Made by a program: the position numbers and the translations under genes
From: Rhodocyclaceae bacterium
GTDB lineage: Bacteria > Pseudomonadota > Gammaproteobacteria > Burkholderiales > Rhodocyclaceae
NCBI GenBank assembly: GCA_004379165.1
Contig: NKXK01000019.1
Coordinates: 62,001 to 126,000, forward strand
Reading direction: 5' to 3'
DNA length: 64,000 bases
Notes under the pieces: generated by a model
Seen by the model: only the letters and a program-made list of their open reading frames with translations
The model's database searches: none
What the model was told of the DNA's origin: nothing
Shown: positions 18,706 through 27,718 of the stretch, piece by piece
Layout: each line of letters begins with the position of its first letter
Numbering within the stretch: the first letter of the stretch is position 1

Positions 18706-18726
18706 AAAAAGGCGCCATCCGGCGCC
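18706..18726 (-). terminator. terminator between convergent rpoH and tatD
   Basis: GGCGCC-ATCC-GGCGCC hairpin. On the minus strand it is followed by TTTTTG, making a good terminator for the tatD end of the spoT operon. On the plus strand it is followed by TTATGCTTTC and may also help end the rpoH transcript. Confidence 0.7.
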
Positions 18727-18751
18727 TTATGCTTTCAAGCCATAAAGAAAA

Positions 18752-19510
18752 TCACACCCCGGGCAGCACCGCCCGGGCATTCTCGCTGGTTGCTGCGATC
18801 ACCTCGGCCACCGGCAGCCCGCGCAGTTCCGCCAGGCACCGGGCAATCGCGGGCAACTCGCCCGGAGTATTACGCGCCCGATTGAGCCAGGCAGGGGGAA
18901 TATCCGGTGCATCGGTTTCCAGCACGATGGCACTCAGAGGCAGACTGGCCGCCAGGGCGCGGATGCGGCTGGAGCCGTCATAGGTCATCGCACCGCCAAA
19001 GCCGAGCTTGAAGCCCAGTTTGATGAATTCGTCGGCCTGCTGCCGGCTGCCATTAAAGGCGTGGGCAATGCCCCCGCGCACACGCACGCGGCGCAATTCA
19101 CGCAACACCGCATCCACCGCCCGCCTCACATGCAGCAGCACCGGCAGATCGAACTGCCGGGCCAGGTTGAGCTGGCCAATGAAGAAACTCGCCTGGCGCT
19201 GCGGATCGAGTTCAGGAGCGTAGTAGTCGAGGCCGATTTCGCCCACCGCCACCGGCCGTTCAGTAACCAGCCAGACAGCCAGCTGCGCCAGATCGTCATC
19301 ACCCGCCTGCATCACGTACAGCGGATGGATGCCGTAGGCGGCAACACAGCCCGAGTGCTCTGCGACCACAGCTTTCGTCTTGGCAAAACCGGTCACACTG
19401 ACGGCCGGGACGACCAGCCGACTGACGCCGAGCGCTTGCGCCTGCGCATGCACCGCCGCCCGATCGGCGTCGAACTCGCCCGCATCGAGGTGGCAGTGGG
19501 TATCGATCAT
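18752..19510 (-). CDS. TatD-family metal-dependent hydrolase
   Basis: 252 residues starting MIDTHCHLDAGEFDADR, with the N-terminal HxH metal ligands (HCH) of the TatD amidohydrolase fold, AVGEIGLDYY in the middle and ETDAPDIPPAWLN near the end. The ATG at 19510 overlaps the TGA of dadA (ATGA), which fixes the start. TatD proteins are metal-dependent nucleases linked to 3'-5' DNA or RNA processing; which TatD/YcfH/YjjV branch this is cannot be settled here. It is last in the gmk-rpoZ-spoT-dadA run. Confidence 0.87.
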   Translation of the reverse strand: MIDTHCHLDAGEFDADRAAVHAQAQALGVSRLVVPAVSVTGFAKTKAVVAEHSGCVAAYGIHPLYVMQAGDDDLAQLAVWLVTERPVAVGEIGLDYYAPELDPQRQASFFIGQLNLARQFDLPVLLHVRRAVDAVLRELRRVRVRGGIAHAFNGSRQQADEFIKLGFKLGFGGAMTYDGSSRIRALAASLPLSAIVLETDAPDIPPAWLNRARNTPGELPAIARCLAELRGLPVAEVIAATSENARAVLPGV

Positions 19511-20760
19511 CTGCCGAGAAAGGGGAAAACCGGGTCGGGGTGGCGGCCGCCGATCAGGTCTGTCAGCGCTGCCGCCGAACCGCAGGCCAGCGTCCAGCCG
19601 AGAGTGCCGTGGCCGGTATTGAGCCACAGGTTGTCGTAGCGCTGGCGGCCGATCAAGGGCACATTGGAGGGCGTTGCCGGGCGCAGACCGCACCAGTAGG
19701 CGGGCTCCCCCTGCGTCTGCAAATCGGGAAACAGCTGCCGCGTGCGCTCGATCAGCGCAGCGCAGCGGACCGGATTGAGCTCCAGATTGTAGCCATTGAA
19801 TTCCGCCGTGCCGGCGACGCGCAATCGGTTGCCAAGGCGGGAGAAAACCAGCTTGCGCTCGTCGTCGGTCACGCTGACAAAGGGCGCCACCGAACCGGGT
19901 GCCAGCGTCAGCGTCGCCGAATACCCCTTGGCCGGATACACCGGAATGCGAATGCCGAGTGGCCGCAGCAACTGTGGCGAGTAGCTGCCAAGCGCGACAA
20001 CATAGGCGTCGGCGGTGAGCAGTTCGGCCCGCTCGCCATCGTTGACGACCACGCCGGCGATACGGCAGCCGCCATTGGCGATTTTCTCGATCGAGGTATC
20101 GTGGCGAAAAACGACCCCGGCCGCTGCAGCGCGTTCGGCCAGCGCGCGCGTAAATTTTTGGGCATCCCCGGATTCGTCGGACCGGGTGTAATCGCCACCC
20201 ACCAGCAGGTCGCGGGCACCGGCCAAAGCGGGTTCGATTATCAGGCACTTTTCGACGTCGACCGTATCCCGGTCCAGGCCGAAACCGCGCATGACACGCG
20301 CCGCCGCCAACGCCTGCGCGAATTCCTGGCGGTCGGTGTAAATGTGCAGGATGCCCCGCGTCTGCTGGTCGTAATCGAGGGCCAATTCCTGGCGCAGCAC
20401 CTGTAGCCTTCGCCGGCTGTCGAGGGCCAGAGCAACGATGGCCGCGATATTGCGCTGGGTGCTGCCGGGCAGGCACTCCAGCAGGAACCGCAGCCCCCAG
20501 CGCAGCTGCGCCGGGTCGGCACGCCAGCGCCAGAGCAAGGGCGCATCCTCGCGCCCCAGCCATTTGATGACCCGCGGCAGGACGTGCGGATTGGCCCAGG
20601 GTTCAGCGTGCGAGACCGAAATCTGGCCGCCGTTGGCAAAACTGGTTTCGTTGCCAGCCACGGGCTGCCGATCGACCACCGTGACCTGATGGCCCGCCTG
20701 CGACAGATACCACGCACTCGTCGTGCCGACGACACCGGCACCCAGCACGAGAATCCTCAA
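19507..20760 (-). CDS. dadA: D-amino acid dehydrogenase (FAD-dependent)
   Basis: 417 residues from a TTG start at 20760, which overlaps the spoT stop and is preceded by GGGGAGG. The first residues RILVLGAGVVGTTSAWYLS form the FAD-binding Rossmann motif, and NETSFANGGQISVSHAEPW and GYSATLTL match the DadA small subunit. The C-terminal NTGHGTLGWTLACGSA is the second FAD-contact motif. It oxidises D-amino acids such as D-alanine to 2-oxo acids and feeds electrons to the respiratory chain at the inner membrane. Its coupling to spoT is unusual relative to the dadAX operons of gammaproteobacteria. Confidence 0.88.
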   Translation of the reverse strand: MRILVLGAGVVGTTSAWYLSQAGHQVTVVDRQPVAGNETSFANGGQISVSHAEPWANPHVLPRVIKWLGREDAPLLWRWRADPAQLRWGLRFLLECLPGSTQRNIAAIVALALDSRRRLQVLRQELALDYDQQTRGILHIYTDRQEFAQALAAARVMRGFGLDRDTVDVEKCLIIEPALAGARDLLVGGDYTRSDESGDAQKFTRALAERAAAAGVVFRHDTSIEKIANGGCRIAGVVVNDGERAELLTADAYVVALGSYSPQLLRPLGIRIPVYPAKGYSATLTLAPGSVAPFVSVTDDERKLVFSRLGNRLRVAGTAEFNGYNLELNPVRCAALIERTRQLFPDLQTQGEPAYWCGLRPATPSNVPLIGRQRYDNLWLNTGHGTLGWTLACGSAAALTDLIGGRHPDPVFPFLGR

Positions 20761-22910
20761 GCCTCGCCTCCCCTTTCGCGGGCAATTCGGCTGACCTCGG
20801 GGATATGCCGCAGGCCACGCATGACGGCGGCGAGATGGGTGCGGTGCGACACCTGAATGGTGAAGTGCAGCAGCGTGAACAGGCGCTCGGGATCGGAATC
20901 CATCGCCACGTGTTCGATATTCGAGCCGGCCTCGGCAATCGCCGATGCGACCTGGGCCAGCACCCCGCGGGTGTTTTTCACTTCCAGGCGGATGCGGATG
21001 TCGAACAGCTTGCCCTCCTCCGGCTCCCACTCGACATCAATCCACTTCTGCGGCTCGGCGGAGCGCGACTTGCGGATCGCCTGACAGTCATGGGTGTGGA
21101 TGATCAGGCCGCTGCCCTTGCGGATCGAGCCGATGATCGGATCGCCCGGAATCGGCTGACAGCAACGCGCCAACTGGATCGCCATGCCTTCGGTGCCGTG
21201 GATGGCGAGCGTCATGTTGCTAGGTGTATCCGGCGCCATCGCCTCGCGCGCCAGCAGGCGACGGGCGACCACGGACGGCAGACGCTTGCCGAGGCCGATG
21301 TCGGTGTAGATATCCTCCATCGACTTCATGCCGCCGGACTTGACCAGCGCATCCCAAGCCTCGGCCGGAATAGAGATCGGTACCACGCCCAACGACAGCA
21401 ACTCCTGCCGCAGCAGGCGCTCACCAAGGCGGGCGGACTCCTCGTTCTGCATGGTGCGCAGGAAGTGGCGGATCTTGCTGCGGGCGCGACCGGTCTTGAC
21501 GTAGGTGAGCCAGATCGGATTCGGCGTCGCCTTCGACGTGGTGATGATCTCGACCAGATCGCCGTTCTTCAGTTCGGTACGCAAGGGCGCCAGTTCCTGA
21601 TTCACCCGCGCTGCCGAACAGTGATTGCCGACATCGGTATGCACAGCGTAGGCAAAGTCGACCACCGTCGCACCGCGGGGCATGGCCATGATCTTGCCCT
21701 TGGGCGTGAAGACATAGACCTCGTCCGGGAAGAGGTCGATCTTGACGTTCTCGAAGAACTCGGCGGAATCGTTGCTCTGCATTTCCAGCAGCGATTGCAG
21801 CCACTTGTGCGTCTTGATCTGCAGGTCGGCGCCGCTTTCCTCGGTGTCCTTGTACAGCCAGTGCGCTGCCACCCCCTCCTGCGCCACGTGGTGCATTTCC
21901 TCGGTGCGGATCTGCACCTCGACCGGCGTGCCGTAGGGACCGATCAGCGTCGTGTGCAACGACTGGTAGCCGTTGGCCTTGGGAATCGCGATGTAGTCCT
22001 TGAACTTGCCCGGCACCGGCTTGTAGAGGCTGTGCAAGGCACCCAGCGCCAGGTAGCAGGTCGGCACATTGCCGACAACGACGCGGAAACCGCAGATATC
22101 GAGCACCTGCGAAAACGACAGGTGCTTGTCCTTCATCTTGCGGAAAATCGAGTACAGGCTCTTTTCGCGGCCAAAGACGTCGGCCTTGAGGCCGGCATGC
22201 ACCAGCTTGTCGCAGATGCCGTCCTGAATCCGCGTCAGCAACTCCTTGCGATTGCCCTTGGCGGTACGCAGCGCCTTGGCCAGGACCTCAGCGCGATGCG
22301 GGTAAATCAGGCGAAAGGACGTATCCTGCAGTTCGCGATAAAGCTTGTTCAAGCCCAATCGCAGCGCAATCGGCGCGTAGATTTCCAGAGTTTCGCGGGC
22401 GATCCGGGCGCGCTTGTCGGCGCGCATGCTGCCCATGGTCTGGATATTGTGTTGGCGGTCAGCCAGTTTGATGAGCACGACGCGCAAATCGCGCGCCATC
22501 GCCATCAGCATCTTGCGGAAGTTCTCCGCCTGTGCCTCCTGATAGGAGGCGAATTCCATCTTGTCGAGTTTGGAGAGGCCATCGACCAGTTCGGCGACTT
22601 CCTTGCCGAATTTCTCGGCCAGTTCGTGCTTGGTGGTACCCGTGTCCTCGAGGACATCATGCAGCAAAGCCGCACAGATAGCATCGGCGTCCATGCGCCA
22701 CTCGACGACGGCGCCAGCGACGGCCAGCGGATGCGTGATGTAGGGCTCGCCCGACATACGCTTCTGCTGCGCATGGGCGACAGCGGCGTAGCGGTACGCC
22801 GCCTGGACGCGACCGGCGTCAGCCGTCGTCAGATAGTCGAGACTATCGAGGAAAACCCGGTAGGCGGGATCCTCTTCAGCGGGCGGAAAAGACGACGGCG
22901 ATGGGTCCAT
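20757..22910 (-). CDS. spoT: bifunctional (p)ppGpp synthetase/hydrolase (RelA/SpoT family)
   Basis: 717 residues. The hydrolase HD domain has ITHP (His60) and LLHDVLEDT (His84-Asp85 with Glu88-Asp89), so hydrolysis should be intact. The synthetase domain includes DICGFRVVV and NGYQSLHTT and ends with EVQIRTEEMH and GVAAHWLYK. TGS (DEVYVFTPKGKIMAMPRG) and a C-terminal ACT domain follow. It makes and degrades the stringent-response alarmone. It lies downstream of rpoZ as in many proteobacteria, and overlaps the dadA start. Confidence 0.95.
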   Translation of the reverse strand: MDPSPSSFPPAEEDPAYRVFLDSLDYLTTADAGRVQAAYRYAAVAHAQQKRMSGEPYITHPLAVAGAVVEWRMDADAICAALLHDVLEDTGTTKHELAEKFGKEVAELVDGLSKLDKMEFASYQEAQAENFRKMLMAMARDLRVVLIKLADRQHNIQTMGSMRADKRARIARETLEIYAPIALRLGLNKLYRELQDTSFRLIYPHRAEVLAKALRTAKGNRKELLTRIQDGICDKLVHAGLKADVFGREKSLYSIFRKMKDKHLSFSQVLDICGFRVVVGNVPTCYLALGALHSLYKPVPGKFKDYIAIPKANGYQSLHTTLIGPYGTPVEVQIRTEEMHHVAQEGVAAHWLYKDTEESGADLQIKTHKWLQSLLEMQSNDSAEFFENVKIDLFPDEVYVFTPKGKIMAMPRGATVVDFAYAVHTDVGNHCSAARVNQELAPLRTELKNGDLVEIITTSKATPNPIWLTYVKTGRARSKIRHFLRTMQNEESARLGERLLRQELLSLGVVPISIPAEAWDALVKSGGMKSMEDIYTDIGLGKRLPSVVARRLLAREAMAPDTPSNMTLAIHGTEGMAIQLARCCQPIPGDPIIGSIRKGSGLIIHTHDCQAIRKSRSAEPQKWIDVEWEPEEGKLFDIRIRLEVKNTRGVLAQVASAIAEAGSNIEHVAMDSDPERLFTLLHFTIQVSHRTHLAAVMRGLRHIPEVSRIARERGGEA

Positions 22911-22930
22911 CAGCTTTCACCGCCCGACTT

Positions 22931-23137
22931 TCAGGCCTGGCCGCGGTTGAGCACTTCCAGACCCACCTTGCCGGCGCCCATTTCCTTCAGCGCGACAACG
23001 GTCGGTTTGTGCTTTTCCGGATCGACCAGCGGAGTTGCACCATTTGCCAGCTGGCGGGCGCGGTGGGCGGCAGCCAAGGTCATCTGGAAGCGGTTCGGAA
23101 TCTTTTTCAGGCAATCATCAACGGTAACGCGAGCCAT
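22931..23137 (-). CDS. rpoZ: RNA polymerase omega subunit
   Basis: 68 residues, [19 protein letters not shown] at the start and AAAHRARQL in the middle, the omega signature. Omega assists assembly of beta-prime and takes part in ppGpp binding to RNA polymerase, fitting its place between gmk and spoT. Only 13 bp separate it from gmk. Confidence 0.95.
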   Translation of the reverse strand: MARVTVDDCLKKIPNRFQMTLAAAHRARQLANGATPLVDPEKHKPTVVALKEMGAGKVGLEVLNRGQA

Positions 23138-23150
23138 GCTAAACCTCAGT

Positions 23151-23759
23151 TCAAATCAATCGGGCAAAGAGCGCTGCGTGTCGGGCACGCTGCGCCTTGC
23201 AGGTCAGACGGGACGTGCAAACGACGGCGCGAAGTTCGTCCAGAGCCTGCTCCAGTCGGTCGTTAATAATAACATAGTCGAATTCCCCGACATGGCGCAT
23301 CTCGGCCTGGGCTGCTGCGAGGCGGCGTGAGATGACTTCGGCGCTGTCCGTACCACGCCCTGTCAGACGCCGCGTCAGTTCCTCCATCGACGGTGGCAGG
23401 ATGAAGATGCCGATCGCCTCCGGGAAGAGCTGGCGCACCTGTTGCGCCCCCTGCCAGTCGATTTCCAGCAGCGTGTCATGGCCGTCCGCCAACTGGTCGG
23501 CGATCCATTTCTTCGAGGTGCCGTAGAAATTGCCATGCACCTCGGCCCACTCGAGAAACTCATGTCGGTCGATCATGCCGTGGAAGGTATCGGCATCGAC
23601 GAAATGGTACTCACGACCATTCTGCTCGCCGGGGCGCGGTGCACGGGTGGTAAAGGAAATCGACAGATGCACCGATGCCTCGGCTTCGAGCAGCATACGC
23701 ACCAAAGTTGTTTTGCCCGCGCCCGACGGCGCGGCGACCACGAACAGATTGCCGGCCAT
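23151..23759 (-). CDS. gmk: guanylate kinase
   Basis: 202 residues from the ATG at 23759, which has GGAG six bases upstream; a GTG one codon earlier is less likely. The P-loop [13 protein letters not shown] is at the N-terminus, followed by [22 protein letters not shown], the GMP-binding segment. It phosphorylates GMP to GDP, so it supplies substrate for the alarmone pathway of the downstream spoT. In related bacteria yicC usually lies directly upstream; here the integrated element separates them, so gmk probably needs a promoter in the element's left end. Confidence 0.95.
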   Translation of the reverse strand: MAGNLFVVAAPSGAGKTTLVRMLLEAEASVHLSISFTTRAPRPGEQNGREYHFVDADTFHGMIDRHEFLEWAEVHGNFYGTSKKWIADQLADGHDTLLEIDWQGAQQVRQLFPEAIGIFILPPSMEELTRRLTGRGTDSAEVISRRLAAAQAEMRHVGEFDYVIINDRLEQALDELRAVVCTSRLTCKAQRARHAALFARLI

Positions 23760-23783
23760 CACTTACTCCAGGTTGGATCTGAA

Positions 23784-23819
23784 TCAGTAGTAGCGAGCAC
23801 AAATGCCCGCCACTACTGA
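23784..23819. other. 12-bp inverted repeat just upstream of gmk
   Basis: TCAGTAGTAGCG and CGCCACTACTGA face each other across a 12-base loop with one mismatch, 25 bp upstream of the gmk start. It could be a leader hairpin of gmk, a regulator site, or part of the left attachment site of the element. Confidence 0.5.
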
Positions 23820-24158
23820 CTTTTCGTTATTCGACTTTTTCAAGGGGTGCATGTATGGGTGCACGTTTTTCATTGGTGTATCCAGATTCGAAGTGTGACG
23901 CAGCAGATTGTAGCAACACCTCATTGATTGACGGGTCGGAGTCTGTTCGAGCGATACTCTGCCCATCTCGAACGAACGTCAGAAAATCTGCTGCTGCGTG
24001 AGGTTGCCCGCGTGCTGGTCAGCCAAGGAAGATGAGGAAAATGCAGCCCCTCCGCCAGAGACCACCAAACTGAGGTTCCCGGCTATTCCAAGGGCTTCCG
24101 CGATTTGCGGATCTCATTTTCTAACGAAAAAGAGGAAGTTCCCGCCGGAACGCTGCGG
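23820..24158. other. left end of the integrated element, no convincing gene
   Basis: Between the gmk leader and the first element gene I see no supported coding sequence. It holds the left copy of the paired AGGGGTGCA repeats (23842-23864) and a distant inverted pair ACGCAGCAGATT (about 23899) and AATCTGCTGC (about 23985). Any promoter for gmk after insertion should lie here or in the neighbouring hairpin region. Confidence 0.5.
23842..23864 (+). repeat. left-end paired repeat of the element (candidate integrase arm sites)
   Basis: AAGGGGTGCAT and GGGTGCAC separated by GTAT. The same arrangement with TGAG in the middle is at the right end (40194-40216): 20 of 23 bases match. The two GGGTGCA units are about one helical turn apart, as in integrase arm-binding sites. 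Confidence 0.55.
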
Positions 24159-24404
24159 CTACGCCCGCCAGTCGAAGCGCCTGATCATCGGCAGGGCGCC
24201 GCGATCCCTACCCGATGCCTGGCACCAGAAGGCGATCAGGCGCTCGCCGTCTCCGTGCTTTGGCTCCGCCCCCTGCTTCCAGCCGAGCAATGTCGACTTC
24301 GCGACGCCGATCGAATCGGCGATGCCTTGGGCGGCAAACCCGCAGCGCTTCAGGTCGCAGAGTACGGCGAACCAATCGACGCGAAGGTCGTCGATGCAGA
24401 TCAT
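24159..24404 (-). CDS. small helix-turn-helix protein of the element
   Basis: 81 residues. The middle (CGFAAQGIADSIGVAKSTLLGWKQG) is a Cro/CI-like helix-turn-helix, followed by a short basic tail. Similar small proteins sit at the late end of many phage genomes and are thought to recognise DNA, though their role is unknown. It is the last gene before the left end, 72 bp after the preceding gene. Confidence 0.6.
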   Translation of the reverse strand: MICIDDLRVDWFAVLCDLKRCGFAAQGIADSIGVAKSTLLGWKQGAEPKHGDGERLIAFWCQASGRDRGALPMIRRFDWRA

Positions 24405-24476
24405 CCGGCCGGGCTTATATGTAAAACGCGCGCATGCGAGGTCGGACAGAGCGGAATACCCATCTCCGACCGTACC

Positions 24477-24749
24477 TCAAGGCATTTCCTTCAGCGCGCC
24501 AGCGATCTTCCTGAGCGCTTCAAGCCGACGGGCCGGTCCCTGCAGATGACGAAGCCGGGCATTCGCCAGATCAACCGAACAGCCCGCATTCAGCCAGCTT
24601 GCGACCTCGACGGAAAGCCGTGCTTTTTCCAGCCGGTAAGCCTTGCGGTAGCTGTCTCGTGTGGATTCCCCATGCCCACGAGCGCGACCATTGGCAATTT
24701 GCCGGATCAGGTGCGCCAGTTCGCGGGGCAGTTTGTCGACGACTTCCAT
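24477..24749 (-). CDS. hypothetical small element protein
   Basis: 90 residues from the ATG at 24749, chosen because a perfect GGAGG lies seven bases upstream and the ATG overlaps the stop of the PC4-like gene (TGATG). It looks mostly helical and charged (RDSYRKAYRLEKARLSVEVA). I recognise no domain. Confidence 0.5.
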   Translation of the reverse strand: MEVVDKLPRELAHLIRQIANGRARGHGESTRDSYRKAYRLEKARLSVEVASWLNAGCSVDLANARLRHLQGPARRLEALRKIAGALKEMP

Positions 24750-24991
24750 CAGCACACCTCCGACAGCATGGCGATCAATTCCGGCGCCTTGCCGGCGTCT
24801 ATCGTCAAGCCTTTTCGACTGGGTACGAAGTCAGCGCCGAGGGCGGGCTGATACCAGATTCGGATGTCGACCACCTCTCTACCCTTCCAGGTCGAGCGCG
24901 AAACCCTCACTTCTGCCGTCTCTGACTTGCGGACGGCGAGGGGGGCAGAGTTGTTCGCCGTCGTCTCGCGGCTTTCCTCCCGGTTCGGCAT
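24749..24991 (-). CDS. PC4-like single-stranded DNA-binding protein
   Basis: 80 residues. The C-terminal 50 match the PC4/transcriptional coactivator p15 pattern: EVRVSRSTWKGREVVDIRIW, then FVPSRKGLTIDAGKAPELIAML. Bacterial and phage PC4-like proteins are small dimers that bind single-stranded DNA. Its place at the end of the operon, away from the replication genes, gives no direct clue to its job. Confidence 0.65.
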   Translation of the reverse strand: MPNREESRETTANNSAPLAVRKSETAEVRVSRSTWKGREVVDIRIWYQPALGADFVPSRKGLTIDAGKAPELIAMLSEVC

Positions 24992-24994
24992 GCT

Positions 24995-25249
24995 CTACTC
25001 CCCCTCATCCTGCGATTTTCCAGACGAGGCATTGCCGCCCATTGGGAAGGCGATGATCTTCGCCGTCGGCCGATCCGCGCTGCGATCGACGGACAGCGAC
25101 GACTCGCTCGGGTAGCCAACGAAGATCAGCTCGACGGGATCGACGTGCTCCTGTAGGAACAGCCGCTGATCGGCGACTGTCAGCTCTTCGAAGTGGTCGC
25201 GGCGCTCGCCGAAGGGAAGCGCGAGGAACTGATCTAGCATCATGCTCAT
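24995..25249 (-). CDS. hypothetical element protein
   Basis: 84 residues, acidic, starting MSMMLDQFLALPFGERRDHF. Its start overlaps the stop of the 822-residue protein gene by ATGA, which supports translation. No domain recognised. Confidence 0.5.
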   Translation of the reverse strand: MSMMLDQFLALPFGERRDHFEELTVADQRLFLQEHVDPVELIFVGYPSESSLSVDRSADRPTAKIIAFPMGGNASSGKSQDEGE

Positions 25250-27714
25250 CTCCCCACCATCGCTTCGAGCCGGGGCGCCCGGTTCGGCATGGCTTCACCT
25301 GGCCGCCACCAGAAATCCTGCCCATAGTCGCGATAGACGCGATCCTGCATCCGACCGAGATACCCCGGAGAGAGGAATTCCTGCGCCTGATGCAGGAAGG
25401 CATGATCGAGCGCGGCGCGGGAATACCAGACGTTGATCAGCGGGGCATGCCCAAGACCGAAGCGCAGCGCCTCGGCGCCGGCGTGCGTCTCCTTTCCTTC
25501 CTTCGCTTGGCGGATGTTCTCAAGGATCAGGTCGCCGACCAGCTCGTAGGCATCGCCCATGACCGGCCCGGCGATGGCCGAAGCCAGCGTCGCCGCGCCG
25601 CTCTGCCCGCCCCGGCCATTCCCGGACAGGCCGGCATAGAGCAGGTCGCCGAAGATCGAGGCGCCGCCGCCCTGGGCGAAAGCCTGAATCCAGAACTTCG
25701 GATCGGTCTTGTCGCGCGGGTCTTTGCCGGACTGGATGTCCTTCAGGTCGAGCGAGAGCGAACCGAAGAGCGTCAGGCCGAGAGCAAGGGATGCCGCATA
25801 GGCAACGCGAGAATGCCCGGCCTCGTTCGCTTCCAATGCCCGCATCCAGTGCCGCGACACCATCGCGAACGGGAACCCCTTGAATAGGGCGATGCTGCGC
25901 GCCAGCTCGCCTTCAACCGTGCCCTTCTGCAGACCGCGATTGAGCTGCGCGCGGGTGTAGATGTCCTGCCCGAGGGACGCATATTCCGACTCGTCGACCA
26001 CCGCCCCCAGCAACCGGGAAACGGCCTTGTCGCGGTCCATACCCTGCAGCCCCGCCGCCTGCAGATCGGCAAGGGGGATCGCCTTGATTGCCTCCGGCGT
26101 CAGCATCTGGCTGCCGCGCCAGTCTTCGAGCTGCGCCATGCGGTAGATGCGCCAGTCGGTTTCGGTGATACCCTTCGCGGCAAGGCGCGTGCGGTCGCCG
26201 GCCTCCAGCGCCGACCACTCCAGACGCGACAGCTTGCCCATGCCGCCCATCATGGTGAGCGAGAAGCCGCGCCGAACAGCATCTGTCCAGGCCGTCAGCA
26301 GCGAGGCCTTCATCGTCGCGTTGGCGAGGCGTGCCGTCCAGCCGCGGCCGATGTTGTTCTCGCCCCACCGGTTCATGTCGGCGATCACCGACTCGGCGAT
26401 CAGGCCGGCCCGGTTCGCATAGTCGGCGCTGTCCGATCCGAAGGCGCGCACGAAGTTGGTGATCCCGTCGAAGAACGGCAGGCGGTTGTAGTGCAGCGTC
26501 AGCAACAGGGTCGCGGTGTCGTTGAACGAAGACAGGAAGGCCTTGCCGAGCTTCCCGGCCACCTCGATGTTGCGGACGCCCTGGGCGATCTCGCCGAGCT
26601 TGGCATATTCCCCCATCTGGCCGACCTTGCCGGACAGGTTGTCCCAGAGCTGCTTCGTCGTCACCGGCAGCACGCCATGCCAGATGCGGTCGGGGGCGCC
26701 TTCCTTCACGGCCACATCGTGGAAGTAGCGGAACAGATGCTCGGGGTTCGGCCCCCAGGTTTCCAGCAGACCGATGTCGCGCGCCATGACGCCGACGTGC
26801 CCCTGCAGCGCGTCGAACACGTTGCCGCGCCCGTACTGCGAGTGATAGGCCAGGTACTCTTCCGGCCCCTTGAAGTGAATCTGGCGGCCGTCGGCGTGGC
26901 GGTTGGCTCGCGCCCCGTTGCCGGAGAGCTTGCCGGGTTCCAGCTTGTTGAGGCCGTCGCTCTGGATCGTCTGCCAGGCATGGGCGAGGAAGTCGCCCAG
27001 CTCGGCATCGTTGAACAGACGCCCATCCGGGTGCACGTAGCGCTCGCGGTCGAGGAAGGGCAGCACATCCCGGACCCACTTCTCGACGCCGGCCTGACGC
27101 ACGCGCAGGGAGTCATGCGGTTGCGGCAGGCGCCAGTCGTCGAGATGCCGGATCATGCCGCCGGCGGCGTTGAAGCGCTGGCGCATGGCTTCGGTCACGC
27201 CCTGCCAGGCCTTCGCGCCGGTCTTGGCGGCCGGGTTGCCGGTATCGCGGCCGAACATCTCGAAGACCAGATAGCGCACCGCCTCGGCGTTCTCCAGCAT
27301 GCCGAGCAGGCGCGGCTCGGCCGCCTTGATGGTGTCCATGAGCTGCGAGAAATACTGCTGGCTGACGCCCTTCGCGTAGATGTCCGCGTCGTGGATGGCA
27401 TCGCCGATGCCGTTGAAAGCCTTCTCCCCTTTCGCTTGCGCCCTGCCGACGAATCTCTCGATCCGGTCGTGCGCCTTGACCGTCAGGGCGACGCGCTGCT
27501 TAACGGTCGCGGCCTCGCGCCTGATCTGGTCGGCGGCCAGCTCGCCGGCCTTTGTCATCATCGAGGTCGGAGTGATCGCCTCGCCGGCTTCCGCGAGGGC
27601 GCGGCGTGCGGCCGGGAACATCGTGCGGATACGGTCTTCGATGCCCTGGATTTCGGGCTGGTTCAGGGTGCGGCCGATGGCCTGCTGTACGGCGTTGATG
27701 CATTCGGGTCTCAT
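25246..27714 (-). CDS. large phage internal virion/ejection protein (822 aa)
   Basis: 822 residues. Largely helical and without a signal peptide; the C-terminal third has hydrophobic stretches (VAYAASLALGLTLFGSLSL and ATLASAIAGPVMGDAYELVG) that could insert into a membrane. In size and position (last of three large proteins after a gp14-like gene) it corresponds to the internal core or ejection proteins of podoviruses, which leave the virion with the DNA and help form a channel across the cell envelope. I do not recognise an enzymatic motif. Function is inferred from order and size. Confidence 0.55.
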   Translation of the reverse strand: MRPECINAVQQAIGRTLNQPEIQGIEDRIRTMFPAARRALAEAGEAITPTSMMTKAGELAADQIRREAATVKQRVALTVKAHDRIERFVGRAQAKGEKAFNGIGDAIHDADIYAKGVSQQYFSQLMDTIKAAEPRLLGMLENAEAVRYLVFEMFGRDTGNPAAKTGAKAWQGVTEAMRQRFNAAGGMIRHLDDWRLPQPHDSLRVRQAGVEKWVRDVLPFLDRERYVHPDGRLFNDAELGDFLAHAWQTIQSDGLNKLEPGKLSGNGARANRHADGRQIHFKGPEEYLAYHSQYGRGNVFDALQGHVGVMARDIGLLETWGPNPEHLFRYFHDVAVKEGAPDRIWHGVLPVTTKQLWDNLSGKVGQMGEYAKLGEIAQGVRNIEVAGKLGKAFLSSFNDTATLLLTLHYNRLPFFDGITNFVRAFGSDSADYANRAGLIAESVIADMNRWGENNIGRGWTARLANATMKASLLTAWTDAVRRGFSLTMMGGMGKLSRLEWSALEAGDRTRLAAKGITETDWRIYRMAQLEDWRGSQMLTPEAIKAIPLADLQAAGLQGMDRDKAVSRLLGAVVDESEYASLGQDIYTRAQLNRGLQKGTVEGELARSIALFKGFPFAMVSRHWMRALEANEAGHSRVAYAASLALGLTLFGSLSLDLKDIQSGKDPRDKTDPKFWIQAFAQGGGASIFGDLLYAGLSGNGRGGQSGAATLASAIAGPVMGDAYELVGDLILENIRQAKEGKETHAGAEALRFGLGHAPLINVWYSRAALDHAFLHQAQEFLSPGYLGRMQDRVYRDYGQDFWWRPGEAMPNRAPRLEAMVGR

Positions 27715-27718
27715 GGAT

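Noticed and set aside
23784-23966. Minus-strand 60-codon reading frame at the left end of the element
   Set aside because: It runs through the hairpin and end repeats, has no ribosome-binding site and no recognisable product.
23998-24549. Plus-strand 183-codon frame at the left end of the element
   Set aside because: It overlaps the HTH gene and part of the next one on the other strand, and its product is low complexity and Arg/Ser/Pro rich, typical of a shadow frame.
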